Shown here: positions 53,181 to 62,087 of the stretch, piece by piece
How the letters are laid out: each line of letters begins with the position of its first letter
How positions within the stretch are numbered: the first letter of the stretch is position 1
Assembly (NCBI GenBank): GCA_021847105.1
Contig: JAJZUT010000007.1
Span: 62,001 to 126,000, forward strand
DNA: 64,000 bases
Source: Pseudomonadota bacterium
GTDB taxonomy: Bacteria; Pseudomonadota; Gammaproteobacteria; Steroidobacterales; Steroidobacteraceae
Direction: 5' to 3'
Made by a program: the position numbers and the translations under genes
The notes under the pieces: generated by a model
The model's input: only the letters and a program-made list of their open reading frames with translations
The model's database searches: none
Told to the model about the DNA's origin: nothing

Positions 53181-55076
53181 ATGCCCGCAAAGATCGTGCA
53201 GCGCCAGAGCAAGCGCCTGAAGAAGGTCAAGGTCGACACCGTCACCATCGACATCATCGAGAGCGCGCTGCGCAACGCACGCTTCGAGATGGACACCGTC
53301 CTGTTCCGCACCGCGATGTCCCCCGGCATCCGCGAACAGCACGATGAGTTCCCGATGATTGCCAACGTCGAGGGCAAGATGGTGGTCGGCCAGTTCGGCT
53401 CGTTCATCCACGGCTTCATGCAGGGCTACGAGGGGACGGTGGAGGAAGGCGATGTATTCCTCACCAACGACCCCTACTCGGTGCGCGGCGCCATCAGCCA
53501 CGCCAACGACTGGCTGATGTTGATGCCGATCTACCGCAGCGGACGGCTGATTGCCTGGGCCGCAATGTTCGGCCATATGACCGACGTCGGCGGCAAGGTC
53601 GCCGGCTCGCTGCCGACCGATGCGCGCACCATCTACGAGGAAGGCGTCACGGTCCCGCCGGTGAAGATCTTCAAGCGCGGCGTGCTCAACGAGGATGTGC
53701 TGAAGATCATGCTGCACAACTGCCGCCTGCCGCACTGGAATCTGTCTGATTTCAACGCGATCGCAGCGGCGCTGCGCACCGCGGCGGCGCGCTGTGTGGA
53801 GATCAGCGAGCGCTTCGGCGATGACGTCTTTCACTCGGCGATGGCCGAGATGCTCGCGCGCAACCGCCGGGCCATGCGCGAGCTGATCCAGCGCACGGTA
53901 CCCGAGCGCAAGCAGTACTTCGAGGACTACATCTGCGACGACGGCATGAACATGGGGCCGTACAAGATCGCCTGCGCGATGTGGCGCGAAGGCGAGAAAT
54001 GCATCTTCGATTTCACCGGCACCGACCCACAGTCGATCTCCTCGATCAACTTCCTGTTGAACGAGGAGATGTTCAAGATGTTCGCCGGCGTGTACATGAT
54101 CATGGTGTTCGACCCGCAGATCCTGTTCAACGACGGATTCTATGACCTGATGGAAGTGCGCATTCCGGAAGGTACGCTGCTCAAGCCCATCAAGCCCGCA
54201 GCGCTCTCCTGCCGCACGCACGCGCTCGGGCGCATCTTCGACATCCTTGGCGGCCTGCTCGGTCAGGGCAATCCGCAGTTCATGTGTGCCGCTGGATTCT
54301 CTGATTCACCGCACCTGATGTACTCCGGTTACGACAAGAACGGCGAGTGGTACCAGCTCTATCAGATCACCTTCGGCGGCATCCCCGGCAAGCCCTTCGG
54401 CGACGGCCCGGACGGGCACTCGCTCTGGCCGTCGTTCACCAACGTGCCGAACGAGTTTCTGGAGAGCAATTTTCCGCTGCGCATCGAGACCTACGAGACG
54501 ATTCCCGACTCGGGCGGGCCAGGGAAATTTCGCGGTGGCAACGGCCTGCGGATCGGCTACCGGTTTCTCGAACCGGGCGAGATCTCGATCCACGATGACC
54601 GCTGGCTGACCTATCCCTGGGGCGTCAACGGCGGAATGCCCGGCGCCCGCAGCCGCAAGACGCTCATCCGTCAGGACGGCAGCCGCACCCCACTGCCCTC
54701 GAAGGTCGACCACATCAAGGTCGAGGCCGGCGACCTGCTAATCGCCGATACCTGGGGCGGCGGCGGCTGCGGCGACCCCCTCGAGCGGGACCCGGAGCAG
54801 GTCAAATTCGACGTCGACGCCGGTCTGGTGAGCCGCGAGGGCGCGCGCCGCTACGGCGTGCAGATCGGCGCGGATGGCTCGATCGACGTGGCGGCGACGC
54901 GTACACTGCGCGCGGAGATGGCCAAGCAGCGCGGGCCGGTTGCGCTGTTTGACCGTGGCTTTCGCACCATCGAGGAACTCAAGGCGCGCTGCCTCGATGA
55001 GACTGAGCTCGCGCCGCCCGTGCAACCGACGTTTGGCCGATGGACACGCAAGACGATCTCGAACAGCGGCGCGTAA
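53181..55076 (+). CDS. Hydantoinase/oxoprolinase B-type subunit
   Basis: The 631-residue partner (ATG 53181, GAGGAG upstream) of the A subunit: DTVTIDIIESALRNARFEMDTVLFRTAMSP at the N-terminus, EGDVFLTNDPY, GHMTDVGGKVAGSLP, IPDSGGPGKFRGGNGLRIGY and DTWGGGGCGDPLERDPE, all characteristic of HyuB and acetone-carboxylase-alpha-type proteins. Its 3' end overlaps the regulator gene by 37 bases, or by one base if that gene starts at 55076. No small gamma subunit of a ketone carboxylase is visible, which favours a hydantoinase-like function. Confidence 0.93.
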   Translation: MPAKIVQRQSKRLKKVKVDTVTIDIIESALRNARFEMDTVLFRTAMSPGIREQHDEFPMIANVEGKMVVGQFGSFIHGFMQGYEGTVEEGDVFLTNDPYSVRGAISHANDWLMLMPIYRSGRLIAWAAMFGHMTDVGGKVAGSLPTDARTIYEEGVTVPPVKIFKRGVLNEDVLKIMLHNCRLPHWNLSDFNAIAAALRTAAARCVEISERFGDDVFHSAMAEMLARNRRAMRELIQRTVPERKQYFEDYICDDGMNMGPYKIACAMWREGEKCIFDFTGTDPQSISSINFLLNEEMFKMFAGVYMIMVFDPQILFNDGFYDLMEVRIPEGTLLKPIKPAALSCRTHALGRIFDILGGLLGQGNPQFMCAAGFSDSPHLMYSGYDKNGEWYQLYQITFGGIPGKPFGDGPDGHSLWPSFTNVPNEFLESNFPLRIETYETIPDSGGPGKFRGGNGLRIGYRFLEPGEISIHDDRWLTYPWGVNGGMPGARSRKTLIRQDGSRTPLPSKVDHIKVEAGDLLIADTWGGGGCGDPLERDPEQVKFDVDAGLVSREGARRYGVQIGADGSIDVAATRTLRAEMAKQRGPVALFDRGFRTIEELKARCLDETELAPPVQPTFGRWTRKTISNSGA

Positions 55077-55720
55077 TGCGCGCCGCCGACCGCGCGTACG
55101 CCACTGTGCGCGACGGCATTCTCTGCGGCACCTACGCAGCCGGCTCGCGTCTCACGGAAACCGAGGTCGCTCAGACCGCGGGGGTGAGTCGCACGCCGGT
55201 TCGCGAGGCGCTGCGGCGGCTGCATGCCGAGGGGCTGGTGAATTTCGAGCCCAACCACGGCGCGGTGGTCGCGGCATTCGAGCTCGAGGACGCCGAGGAA
55301 ATCTTCGAGCTGCGCGCCCTGCTTGAACCGGTGTGTGCCCGGCGGGCGGCTGAGCGGGCGAGCCCGGACCTCATCGCCGAATTACGCAGTCTCTCGCAAC
55401 AGCAGATCGAGGAGTCCTCGCGCCGCGCCGCCGGTCACCTGGCTCGGATCGGTGCGCTGAACGATCAATTCCACCGGCTCATTCAGCGTGCGGCCGACAG
55501 CCCGCGGCTCGCCAAGACGCTGTCGGGCCTGATCGAGGCACCGCTTATTTTGCGCACGTTCGCCCAATATGCCCCGGGGGAGCTGCAGCGCAGTGCCGAT
55601 CAGCACCTGGAGCTGGTGCAGGCGATCGAAGCCCATGACGGGGCGTGGGCGCACAGCATCATGCATGCCCACATCCTCGCCGGGCGGGCGACCTACTTGC
55701 GCGGCCGACGCAGCCGCTGA
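55040..55720 (+). CDS. GntR-family regulator, FadR/FCD subfamily
   Basis: A 226-residue repressor-type regulator. The winged helix (about 18-80) reads AYATVRDGILCGTYAAGSRL, TETEVAQTAGVSRTPVREALRRL, EGLVNFEPNHGAVVAAF. The FCD ligand-binding domain (about 90-215) has the metal-site histidines in NDQFHRLIQ, QHLELVQAIEAHD and MHAHI. ATG 55040 lies inside the B-subunit gene; ATG 55076 overlaps its stop as TAATG and is equally possible. It is the last gene of the lyase-hydantoinase operon, so it would control its own transcript through the TTGTATACAA sites upstream. The effector is probably a pathway carboxylic acid. Confidence 0.94.
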   Translation: MDTQDDLEQRRVMRAADRAYATVRDGILCGTYAAGSRLTETEVAQTAGVSRTPVREALRRLHAEGLVNFEPNHGAVVAAFELEDAEEIFELRALLEPVCARRAAERASPDLIAELRSLSQQQIEESSRRAAGHLARIGALNDQFHRLIQRAADSPRLAKTLSGLIEAPLILRTFAQYAPGELQRSADQHLELVQAIEAHDGAWAHSIMHAHILAGRATYLRGRRSR

Positions 55721-55738
55721 GCGCCCGAGCCGCAGCGC

Positions 55739-55753
55739 GGGGCGCAACGCCCC
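55739..55753 (+). terminator. Small hairpin after the GntR gene
   Basis: GGGGCG-CAA-CGCCCC, a 6-base stem with triloop 18 bases after the regulator stop. No T-run; weak candidate for the end of the catabolic operon. Confidence 0.35.
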
Positions 55754-55911
55754 CCAACAGACTCGCGACTGCACCATCCGTGCGGTCGCTCCGTGCGCGC
55801 GTTGATCGGGGCGCCGGCAATTGCAAGCCCGTGCGCCGGACACCCCTGCAACAGGGCAGAGGGACTTCGCCGGCACGCTGACCGGGGCTTCGCTATGCTC
55901 TGCACCCTGGT

Positions 55912-56742
55912 GTGGCAGCGGTGCGTTCCCTGATGCTCGTCTCACTCGTTGTGCTGCTCGCAGCCGGTGCCTCGGCCGGCTTTCTAAGCGGTCTGCTCGG
56001 CATCGGCGGCGGACTGCTGGTGGTCGCCGCCCTCAGTTTCGCGCTGCCCACGCTCGGGATACCGGCCGTCGAAGTCATACACGTCTCCGTGGCGACGGCT
56101 ATGGCCGCCAACGTCCTGACGCTCGCCTCCGCTGCCAGAGCGCACATTCGCCGCGGCACCGTGGCGTGGCCCACCTGGGGATGGCTCGCGCCGGGCATGG
56201 TGATCGGCGGCTTTGCCGGCGCACACATTGCGCAATTTCTCTCGGGGCAGGTACTGCGCGCGGTGATTGCCGCATTCTGCGCCGTGATGGCCTGGAAGAT
56301 GGCCCGCCACAGCCGGCGTGTGCAGGACCCGCACCGCAGTGAGCAGCTGCCGCGCTCCCCCTGGCTGTTGCCCGCCGGCCTGGGCATCGGCGCGCTCTCG
56401 GCGGTGGTCGGCATCGGCGGCGGATCGATGACAGTGCCGCTGCTGATCGGACTGGACCTCAAGCCGGTACGGGCGGTGAGCACGAGCGCGGTGTGCGGCT
56501 TCGCGATCGCGCTCTCGAGCGCCCTCAGCTATGCGTTGACGGTGCGCGCCCCCGCGCAGGCACTGCCCTGGGGCTCGGTGGGCTATCTGTATCTGCCGGC
56601 CGCGGCCATCGCCGCCGCCGGCTCGATCAGCCTGGCACCGGTCGGTACGCGCGTCGCGCACCGCATTTCGGGCACTGCGTTGACCCGCGTCTTTGCTCTG
56701 TTCCTGCTGACGGTTGGGGTGCTGATCGCGGCCGGTAAATGA
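55912..56742 (+). CDS. TauE/SafE-family membrane permease
   Basis: A 276-residue inner membrane protein with eight hydrophobic helices in two halves, each opening with the family motif: GFLSGLLGIGGGLLVVAAL (22-40) and ALSAVVGIGGGSMTVPLLIG (about 160-180). Members export or take up sulfite, sulfoacetate or organosulfonates. Start taken at GTG 55912; ATG 55933 is possible. It is a single gene, convergent with the carbonic anhydrase. Substrate unknown. Confidence 0.9.
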   Translation: MAAVRSLMLVSLVVLLAAGASAGFLSGLLGIGGGLLVVAALSFALPTLGIPAVEVIHVSVATAMAANVLTLASAARAHIRRGTVAWPTWGWLAPGMVIGGFAGAHIAQFLSGQVLRAVIAAFCAVMAWKMARHSRRVQDPHRSEQLPRSPWLLPAGLGIGALSAVVGIGGGSMTVPLLIGLDLKPVRAVSTSAVCGFAIALSSALSYALTVRAPAQALPWGSVGYLYLPAAAIAAAGSISLAPVGTRVAHRISGTALTRVFALFLLTVGVLIAAGK

Positions 56743-56775
56743 TCCGCGGGGCGCGGACCTGCGACGCGGCGACTG

Positions 56776-57399
56776 TCAGGTGTTGGTTCCGTCGAAGAAC
56801 TCGACTTCGCCGGTTTCGAGCGAGTATTCCGCGCCCACTACCGTGAGCCCGTCGTTCTGAATCAGCCGCTCAAGCACATCCGAGCCGTAACGCAGGTGGC
56901 TCACCGACACCCCGACATTGGCCCGTACCGCCTGGCGGATGAGCGCCTGCTCGTCGTCGCGCAGCCCGGTTCTGAGCAGCACCTCGACGGACGGACGCAC
57001 GCGATCGACGATCGAGCGGATGTTGGGGGACTGATTCTCTGCAGGCCGGCGTAGCTGCTCGAGCGTGGCCTGGATCGCACCGCAGTTCGAGTGCCCGAGG
57101 ACCACCACCAGACGCGTGCCGAACTGCTCGGCGGCGAACTCCACACTGCCAATCAGTGACGGAGCCACGATGTTGCCCGCCACCCGGATCACGAACAGAT
57201 CGCCGAGACCCTGATCGAAGATCAGCTCGGCCGGGACGCGTGAGTCAGAGCAGCCGAGGATGATGGCGAAGGGCTTTTGCTCCTGGGTGAGCTGAATGTG
57301 CGGCGAGCCGCCGAGCGAGGGCTCATGGTTGCGCAGCCGCTCGACGAATCGGCGGTTGCCGTCTTTCAGGCGCTGCAGCGCCTCGGATGCCTTGATCAT
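56776..57399 (-). CDS. Beta-class carbonic anhydrase
   Basis: A 207-residue zinc enzyme interconverting CO2 and bicarbonate. Zinc ligands are Cys50 (ILGCSDSRVPAE, with the catalytic Asp52-Arg54 dyad), His103 and Cys106 (VLGHSNCGAI). N-terminal GNRRFV and IRVAGNIV are also standard. It is divergent from a small membrane protein gene. A role in bicarbonate supply or pH control is expected. Confidence 0.95.
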   Translation of the reverse strand: MIKASEALQRLKDGNRRFVERLRNHEPSLGGSPHIQLTQEQKPFAIILGCSDSRVPAELIFDQGLGDLFVIRVAGNIVAPSLIGSVEFAAEQFGTRLVVVLGHSNCGAIQATLEQLRRPAENQSPNIRSIVDRVRPSVEVLLRTGLRDDEQALIRQAVRANVGVSVSHLRYGSDVLERLIQNDGLTVVGAEYSLETGEVEFFDGTNT

Positions 57400-57538
57400 G
57401 GGTCATGCAGTCTAATGAGCCTGAACAGGACACACAAATGGCACCGCCCGTCGCCCCGCCATACGCGCCGTGCGGACCTGCGCCGGGACCGCAGCGCCTG
57501 CAGGTACAATGCACGCCTCGTCCCCTTGGAGCGCCTCT

Positions 57539-57754
57539 GTGAAAGCATCGCTGATCATCGGTCTTGTTCTGATCGCCGGTGGTGTGCTGCTGATCGCACA
57601 CCCGCCGCACTACAACTCGCGCCAGAAGCTGTTCAAGATCGGCGGCCTGCAGGCCACGGTGACCCAGGAGCGCACCCTGCCCGGCTGGGCCGGGGGCACG
57701 GTGCTCGGTATCGGGCTCGGGGTCCTCGCCCTGGGCCTGGCGAAAAAACGCTAA
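57539..57754 (+). CDS. Small two-helix membrane protein
   Basis: A 71-residue protein from GTG 57539, chosen because GGAG lies 8 bases upstream and a membrane helix (ASLIIGLVLIAGGVLLIA) follows at once; a longer frame from 57470 is not supported. A short loop with HPPHYNSRQKLFKIGG leads to a second helix (GGTVLGIGLGVLALGLA) and a basic end KKR. TACAAT at 57505-57510 could be its -10 box. It resembles DUF3185-type small membrane proteins; function unknown. Confidence 0.75.
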   Translation: MKASLIIGLVLIAGGVLLIAHPPHYNSRQKLFKIGGLQATVTQERTLPGWAGGTVLGIGLGVLALGLAKKR

Positions 57755-57787
57755 GATTTTGCCTCTGTCCCATCCAAGGAGTACGCC

Positions 57788-58504
57788 ATGGCGATTCGTG
57801 AGCAGCTGATCGAATACCGCGAGGGTTCGACCGTACTGGAAGGCTTCTTTTGCTACGACGACTCCCGTCCGGGACCTCTGCCGGCGGTGCTGATCAGCCA
57901 CGCCTGGGGGGGACGCGATGCGTTCGTCGAGCGCAAAGCTCGCCGGCTCGCCTGGCACGGTTACGCCGCATTCGCCCTCGACATGTACGGCAAAGGTCAG
58001 CGCGGCGAGACCACCGAGCAGTGTCAGGCCCTGATGATGCCGCTGGTGCAGGACCGCCAGCTGCTCGCGCGTCGCATCACCGCCGGACTCACCGCCCTGC
58101 GCGCACAGACGCAGGTCGATACGCGCCGTGTGGCGGCGATGGGCTTTTGTTTCGGCGGACTGTGCGTGCTCGACCTCGCGCGCAGCGGCGCGGACGTGCG
58201 TGGCGTGGTCAGCTTTCATGGACTGCTCAAGCCGAGCGGCCTGCCCGCCGCCGCCGTGCGGGCCAAGGTCCTCATCCTGCACGGCTATGACGATCCGATG
58301 GCTCCGCCCGAGGATGTGCTCGCGGTCGCGAAGGAATTCTCCACCGCGGGCGCGGACTGGCAGCTGCTCGCCTTCGGCAACACGCTGCATGCCTTTACCA
58401 ATCCGCAGGCCGACGACCGCGCCCACGGCATGGCCTACGACGAGGCGGCGGACCGGCGCTCCTGGCACTCGCTGATGCAGTTCCTGGAAGAAGTGCTGCG
58501 CTGA
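57788..58504 (+). CDS. Dienelactone hydrolase family protein
   Basis: A 238-residue alpha/beta hydrolase with strong ribosome site AAGGAG. The triad is of dienelactone hydrolase type: Cys121 in GFCFGGLC, Asp169 in HGYDDPM and His201 in TLHAFTNP. The family cleaves dienelactones or related esters, but most members outside aromatic pathways have unknown substrates, and no ring-cleavage genes are adjacent here. It is convergent with the YheU gene, 7 bases apart. Confidence 0.92.
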   Translation: MAIREQLIEYREGSTVLEGFFCYDDSRPGPLPAVLISHAWGGRDAFVERKARRLAWHGYAAFALDMYGKGQRGETTEQCQALMMPLVQDRQLLARRITAGLTALRAQTQVDTRRVAAMGFCFGGLCVLDLARSGADVRGVVSFHGLLKPSGLPAAAVRAKVLILHGYDDPMAPPEDVLAVAKEFSTAGADWQLLAFGNTLHAFTNPQADDRAHGMAYDEAADRRSWHSLMQFLEEVLR

Positions 58505-58511
58505 GCGCGGC

Positions 58512-58775
58512 TTACTCGGACCGCCGGCGCCCCACGGCGCCGGCGGTGACTTCGATCGTCACGCTCTCGGTCTGCGGGTCGTACAGAATGCGTGCCTCGC
58601 CGCGGCGGATCTGGGCGAGCACCTGGGCGCATTTTTCCTCCAGGCTGTACTCGCGCTCACCGTAATCGGTGCCCTCACGCAGCACGAACGATTCGATCAC
58701 CCCGCGCAGCGCCTCACTCGAGAGGGCATCGGGGGGCACTTCGACGGGCTCGAGCGGTAGGTCGGCGTCGCTCAT
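58512..58775 (-). CDS. yheU: YheU family protein (UPF0270)
   Basis: An 87-residue protein clearly of the YheU family: LRGVIESFVLREGTDYGE matches the conserved core, followed by SLEEKCAQVLAQIRRGEARILYD. Compared with E. coli YheU it has a longer, acidic N-terminus and a charged tail. The function of the family is unknown; it is largely restricted to gammaproteobacteria, which helps place the organism. Confidence 0.9.
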   Translation of the reverse strand: MSDADLPLEPVEVPPDALSSEALRGVIESFVLREGTDYGEREYSLEEKCAQVLAQIRRGEARILYDPQTESVTIEVTAGAVGRRRSE

Positions 58776-58793
58776 GCGGGGCTACAGAATACG

Positions 58794-58831
58794 CAAGCCG
58801 CCGCAGATCCCGAAGGATCCGCGGCGGCTTG
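58794..58831 (-). terminator. Strong hairpin downstream of the BI-1/YccA gene
   Basis: AAGCCGCCGC (58795-58804) pairs with GCGGCGGCTT (58821-58830), and the inner GATCC pairs with GGATC around a CGAA loop, with one A-C mismatch. It lies 43 bases after the BI-1 stop and 20 before the YheU start on the same strand, so it separates the two transcripts. Confidence 0.78.
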
Positions 58832-58873
58832 GCGTCAGGGGAAGGAAGGGCCGCGGCCCGCCGCGGCCTTCGT

Positions 58874-59629
58874 TTAACGCTCGCGCAACTGCGAAAGCAG
58901 ACGCAGCATCTCGACGTACATCCACACCAGCGTCACCATCAGGCCGAACGCCCCGTACCATTCCATGTACTGCGGTGCGCCCGCCGCGGCGCCCTGCTCG
59001 ATCATGTCGAAGTCGAGCAGCAGCATGAACGCGGCCACGCCGATCACGAACACCGAGAAGGCGATACCGAGCGGCCCGCCGCCATTGACGAACGGCACCG
59101 CGACGTGGAAGAAGGACAGGATCCAGGTGCCCACGTACAGCAGCATCACGCCGAACATCGCGCCAATCACCACGGCACGCAGCCGGTCGGTCACCCGGAT
59201 CACCCGAGTGCGGTACAGCACCAGCATGACCAGCGTGGCGGCGAACGTAGCCGCGATCGCCTGAATCGCGATGCCGGGGTAGCGCTGCTCGAACATCGCC
59301 GAGATGCCCCCGAGCACCACACCCTCGAGCGCCGCATACGGCAGGGCCAGGTACGGAGCGGTGGTGGGCTTGAAGCTGATGATCAGCGCCAGCACGAACC
59401 CGCCGATGGCCCCAATCTCCATCAATCCGGCTGCGGCCTGCAAATTGCCGGCGCTCGCCTGTGACCACGGCCACAGCGCGCAGACCATCATGACCACCAG
59501 CATCAGGAACGACTTGTTCACCGTGCCGGCCACGGTCATGGGCTGCTCACCGAACCCGACGCGCGGCACCCGCGCGAACGTGTTCTGGTTCAAGCCGGGA
59601 TTACTCGATCGCCGAAACTGAAACGCCAT
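58874..59629 (-). CDS. Bax inhibitor-1/YccA family membrane protein
   Basis: A 251-residue inner membrane protein with seven hydrophobic helices after a soluble N-terminus (MAFQFRRSSNPGLNQNTF). The conserved core is LPYAALEGVVLGGISAMFEQ and the C-terminal MYVEMLRLLSQL; FDMIEQGAAAGAPQYMEWY carries the family's acidic pair. YccA-type members modulate the FtsH protease or act as pH-sensitive calcium leak channels. An AGGAGG-type ribosome site lies upstream (CCTCC at 59637-59641 on the plus strand). Single gene. Confidence 0.93.
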   Translation of the reverse strand: MAFQFRRSSNPGLNQNTFARVPRVGFGEQPMTVAGTVNKSFLMLVVMMVCALWPWSQASAGNLQAAAGLMEIGAIGGFVLALIISFKPTTAPYLALPYAALEGVVLGGISAMFEQRYPGIAIQAIAATFAATLVMLVLYRTRVIRVTDRLRAVVIGAMFGVMLLYVGTWILSFFHVAVPFVNGGGPLGIAFSVFVIGVAAFMLLLDFDMIEQGAAAGAPQYMEWYGAFGLMVTLVWMYVEMLRLLSQLRER

Positions 59630-59729
59630 CTGAGAACCTCCTTACCGGATATGACGCATTTTACGCTATGGGGGTTCCCTGGCGGAAAATCCAGTCCGTC
59701 GGGACGCCCTTTTTTTGTGTGGCCGCGCT

Positions 59730-61193
59730 CTAGCTGCCGGCTCGGTTCGGGTCGCGCCAGCCGCGCTCGAACGGCAATCGCCAGGCATGCGGGGCAATGA
59801 GCTGATGCATGGAGTTCGGCCCCCAGGAACCCGGTGCGTACAGCCGCACCGGCGGCGGCGCCTCGAGCAACGGGCTGGAAACCTCCCAGAGCCGCTCGAT
59901 GCCCTCGGCAGTCGTGAACAGCGTGCGGTCCCCGCGCATGGCATCGAGAATCAGCCGCTCATAGGCCTCGAGCACCTCGCCGACCAACCCGGTGTCGTGC
60001 ATGGCGAACTGCAGGCTGAGCTTGTCCAGACGCATACCCGGACCCGGCCGCTTACCGTAGAAGGACAGCGACATCTTCGACACGTCCGCCAGATCGAAGG
60101 TGAGGTGATCCGGGCCCTGCGCGCCCACCCCGGAGTCCGGCGGGAACATGCTCTTCGGTGGCTCGCGGAACGCGATGGAAATGATGCGCTTGCCCTCGGC
60201 GAGACGCTTGCCGGTGCGCAGATAAAACGGCACGCCCGCCCAGCGCCAGTTGTCGATGGTGCACTTCAACGCGATGAAGGTCTCGGTGTCGGACTCCGGA
60301 CTGATGCCCTCCTCGCTGCGGTAGCCGTTGAACTGGCCCCGCACCACATCGGTGGGCTTGATCGGCAGCATGCTGCGGAAGACCTTGTTCTTCTCCTCGC
60401 CGATCGCGGTCGGCTCGAGCGCCGTCGGCGGCTCCATCGCGACGAACGCCAGGATCTGAAACAGGTGCGTCACCACCATGTCGCGGAACGCGCCGATCGA
60501 GTCGTAGAAAATCGTGCGCTTCTCGAGTCCGAGCGTCTCGGGCACGTCGATCTGCACGTGCTCGATGAAGTTGCGGTTCCAGATCGGCTCGAACAGGCCG
60601 TTGGCAAAGCGGAAGGCGAGGATGTTCTGCGCCGGCTCCTTGCCGAGGAAATGATCGATACGGAAGATCTGCTGCTCGTCGAACACCTCGTGCAGCTTCG
60701 CGTTCAGCGAGCGGGCACTCGCGAGGTCGGTGCCGAAGGGCTTCTCCATGATGATCCGTGAGCGCGCAACCAGGCCGGCATCCCCGAGCAGTCGCACGGT
60801 CGAGAGCGCCGCGCTCGGCGGCACGCTGAGGTAGTGCAGGCGCTGGCACTCGCCCGAGAACGCCTGCTCGGCGCGCGCCACGGCCGCCGCGAGCCCTTTC
60901 GCGCCCGCCCCGAGCGGTACGTAGTCCAGGCCCTCGGCAAACGCGTTCCACGCCTCGGGCTCGGAGCGGTGCGGAGAGAACTCCTCGATCGCCCCGTGGG
61001 CAATCTGCCGAAAGCCCTCCGCATCGAGATCATCGAGCGACACCCCGATGATGCGACAGCCGGGAATGAACCCGGCCACACTCAGATGGAACAGCCCCGG
61101 GAGGAGCTTGCGCCGGGCCAGATCACCCGTGGCACCAAACAGAACAACAACTTGCGGCTGTCGCGGACCGACTCCTGGAGGAACTTTAGCCAC
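59730..61193 (-). CDS. zwf: Glucose-6-phosphate 1-dehydrogenase
   Basis: A 487-residue enzyme making 6-phosphogluconolactone and NADPH, entry to the pentose phosphate and Entner-Doudoroff routes. Motifs: nucleotide loop [15 protein letters not shown] (18-32), EKPFGTD (150-156) and the active-site [13 protein letters not shown] with catalytic His181. Length is normal for bacterial Zwf. No pgl, edd or gnd gene is adjacent. A GTG or ATG start at 61193 is preceded by a short AT-rich leader. Confidence 0.96.
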   Translation of the reverse strand: MAKVPPGVGPRQPQVVVLFGATGDLARRKLLPGLFHLSVAGFIPGCRIIGVSLDDLDAEGFRQIAHGAIEEFSPHRSEPEAWNAFAEGLDYVPLGAGAKGLAAAVARAEQAFSGECQRLHYLSVPPSAALSTVRLLGDAGLVARSRIIMEKPFGTDLASARSLNAKLHEVFDEQQIFRIDHFLGKEPAQNILAFRFANGLFEPIWNRNFIEHVQIDVPETLGLEKRTIFYDSIGAFRDMVVTHLFQILAFVAMEPPTALEPTAIGEEKNKVFRSMLPIKPTDVVRGQFNGYRSEEGISPESDTETFIALKCTIDNWRWAGVPFYLRTGKRLAEGKRIISIAFREPPKSMFPPDSGVGAQGPDHLTFDLADVSKMSLSFYGKRPGPGMRLDKLSLQFAMHDTGLVGEVLEAYERLILDAMRGDRTLFTTAEGIERLWEVSSPLLEAPPPVRLYAPGSWGPNSMHQLIAPHAWRLPFERGWRDPNRAGS

Positions 61194-61276
61194 CCTGCTC
61201 TACCTTATGTCACTGCGGTTTCGCCGGGAAGCATAGCGAGCGCTGCGGCTCGAATCCATCGAGCCGCTCGCAGTGC

Positions 61277-61798
61277 TCAGCCCTTCATGCGCAGCTGACC
61301 GGCATAATCGCGCTTGCCGATCTGCAGCCCCTTCCAGCGCAGGATGTCGTAAGCCGTGGTGGCGTGAAAGTAGAAATTCGGCTGTGAGAACGACAACAGG
61401 AAGTTCTCTCCCGTGAACGGCAGCCGCCGCTCCCCGGCCACGAACAGCACTTCGCGGCCGGCGAGCGTGTCGAGTTCGGCCGGATCGAGCGCCGCGAGCG
61501 CGGCATCGGCCTGCTGCACCAGCTGCGCAAGCGCCTCGAAGGTCTCCGGCGGCGCGGAGCGATCCGGCGAGAACGTGCCGCGGCGCATCCCCTCGATCGC
61601 CCCGATGGAATGGGTCGCGGTGGAGCGCACCTGATACGCAAACGGCAACATGTCACTCGCCAGGCGCGCCTGAATGATCTGCTCGGGCGCGAGCGAGTGC
61701 TCGACGCAGTACGCCTGCGCCTTGGCGAGCAGGCCCGCGACGGAGCCGAGAATCTGCCGGAAGGACGGCACGGTGGCCGCATAGAGCGTCAGAGCCAT
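61277..61798 (-). CDS. DUF1993 family protein
   Basis: A 173-residue cytosolic protein, start ATG 61798 (MALTLYAATVPSFRQIL). It shows the DUF1993 pattern: RLASDMLPFAYQVRSTATHSIGAI in the middle and NFLLSFSQPNFYFHATTAYDILRW near the end. It is an all-helical DinB-like fold with conserved His residues; function unknown. It lies 83 bases after zwf's start on the same strand but is probably transcribed separately. Confidence 0.88.
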   Translation of the reverse strand: MALTLYAATVPSFRQILGSVAGLLAKAQAYCVEHSLAPEQIIQARLASDMLPFAYQVRSTATHSIGAIEGMRRGTFSPDRSAPPETFEALAQLVQQADAALAALDPAELDTLAGREVLFVAGERRLPFTGENFLLSFSQPNFYFHATTAYDILRWKGLQIGKRDYAGQLRMKG

Positions 61799-61943
61799 GA
61801 GAAACCTCGCTGCGTCAGGGGGGACAGGCCGAGGCGACGCCGATTGCGCGCCAGTGCGGCCGCTGTGCACGGCCGCCAACGCATCCGTGCCAAGCCCGCT
61901 CCGGCGCAACCCGGCGTCACATTCCCGTCCCGGGCTGGATAGA

Positions 61944-61969
61944 GGTCTGCTGCCCTACGGCAGCAGACC
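61944..61969 (-). terminator. Perfect 11-bp hairpin after the esterase gene
   Basis: GGTCTGCTGCC-CTAC-GGCAGCAGACC, 119 bases beyond the stop of the tannase-family gene and before the DUF1993 start on the same strand. Likely terminator or processing stem; no T-run. Confidence 0.6.
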
Positions 61970-62087
61970 ATCACTCCCTTCAATCTACGCAGCCCCACCG
62001 GCCGAATCAAGCCGGCCGCCGCGACCGGAGCCCGTCCCACGGTGCCTGCCCGGTTGCACCCGGGCAACTCTGACCCGAGGGGCACGC

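Noticed and set aside
59709..59716. T-run after GTCCGTCGGGAC on the plus strand, resembling a terminator
   Set aside because: No plus-strand gene ends upstream of it, and the stem is only 4 bases. It lies between two minus-strand genes.
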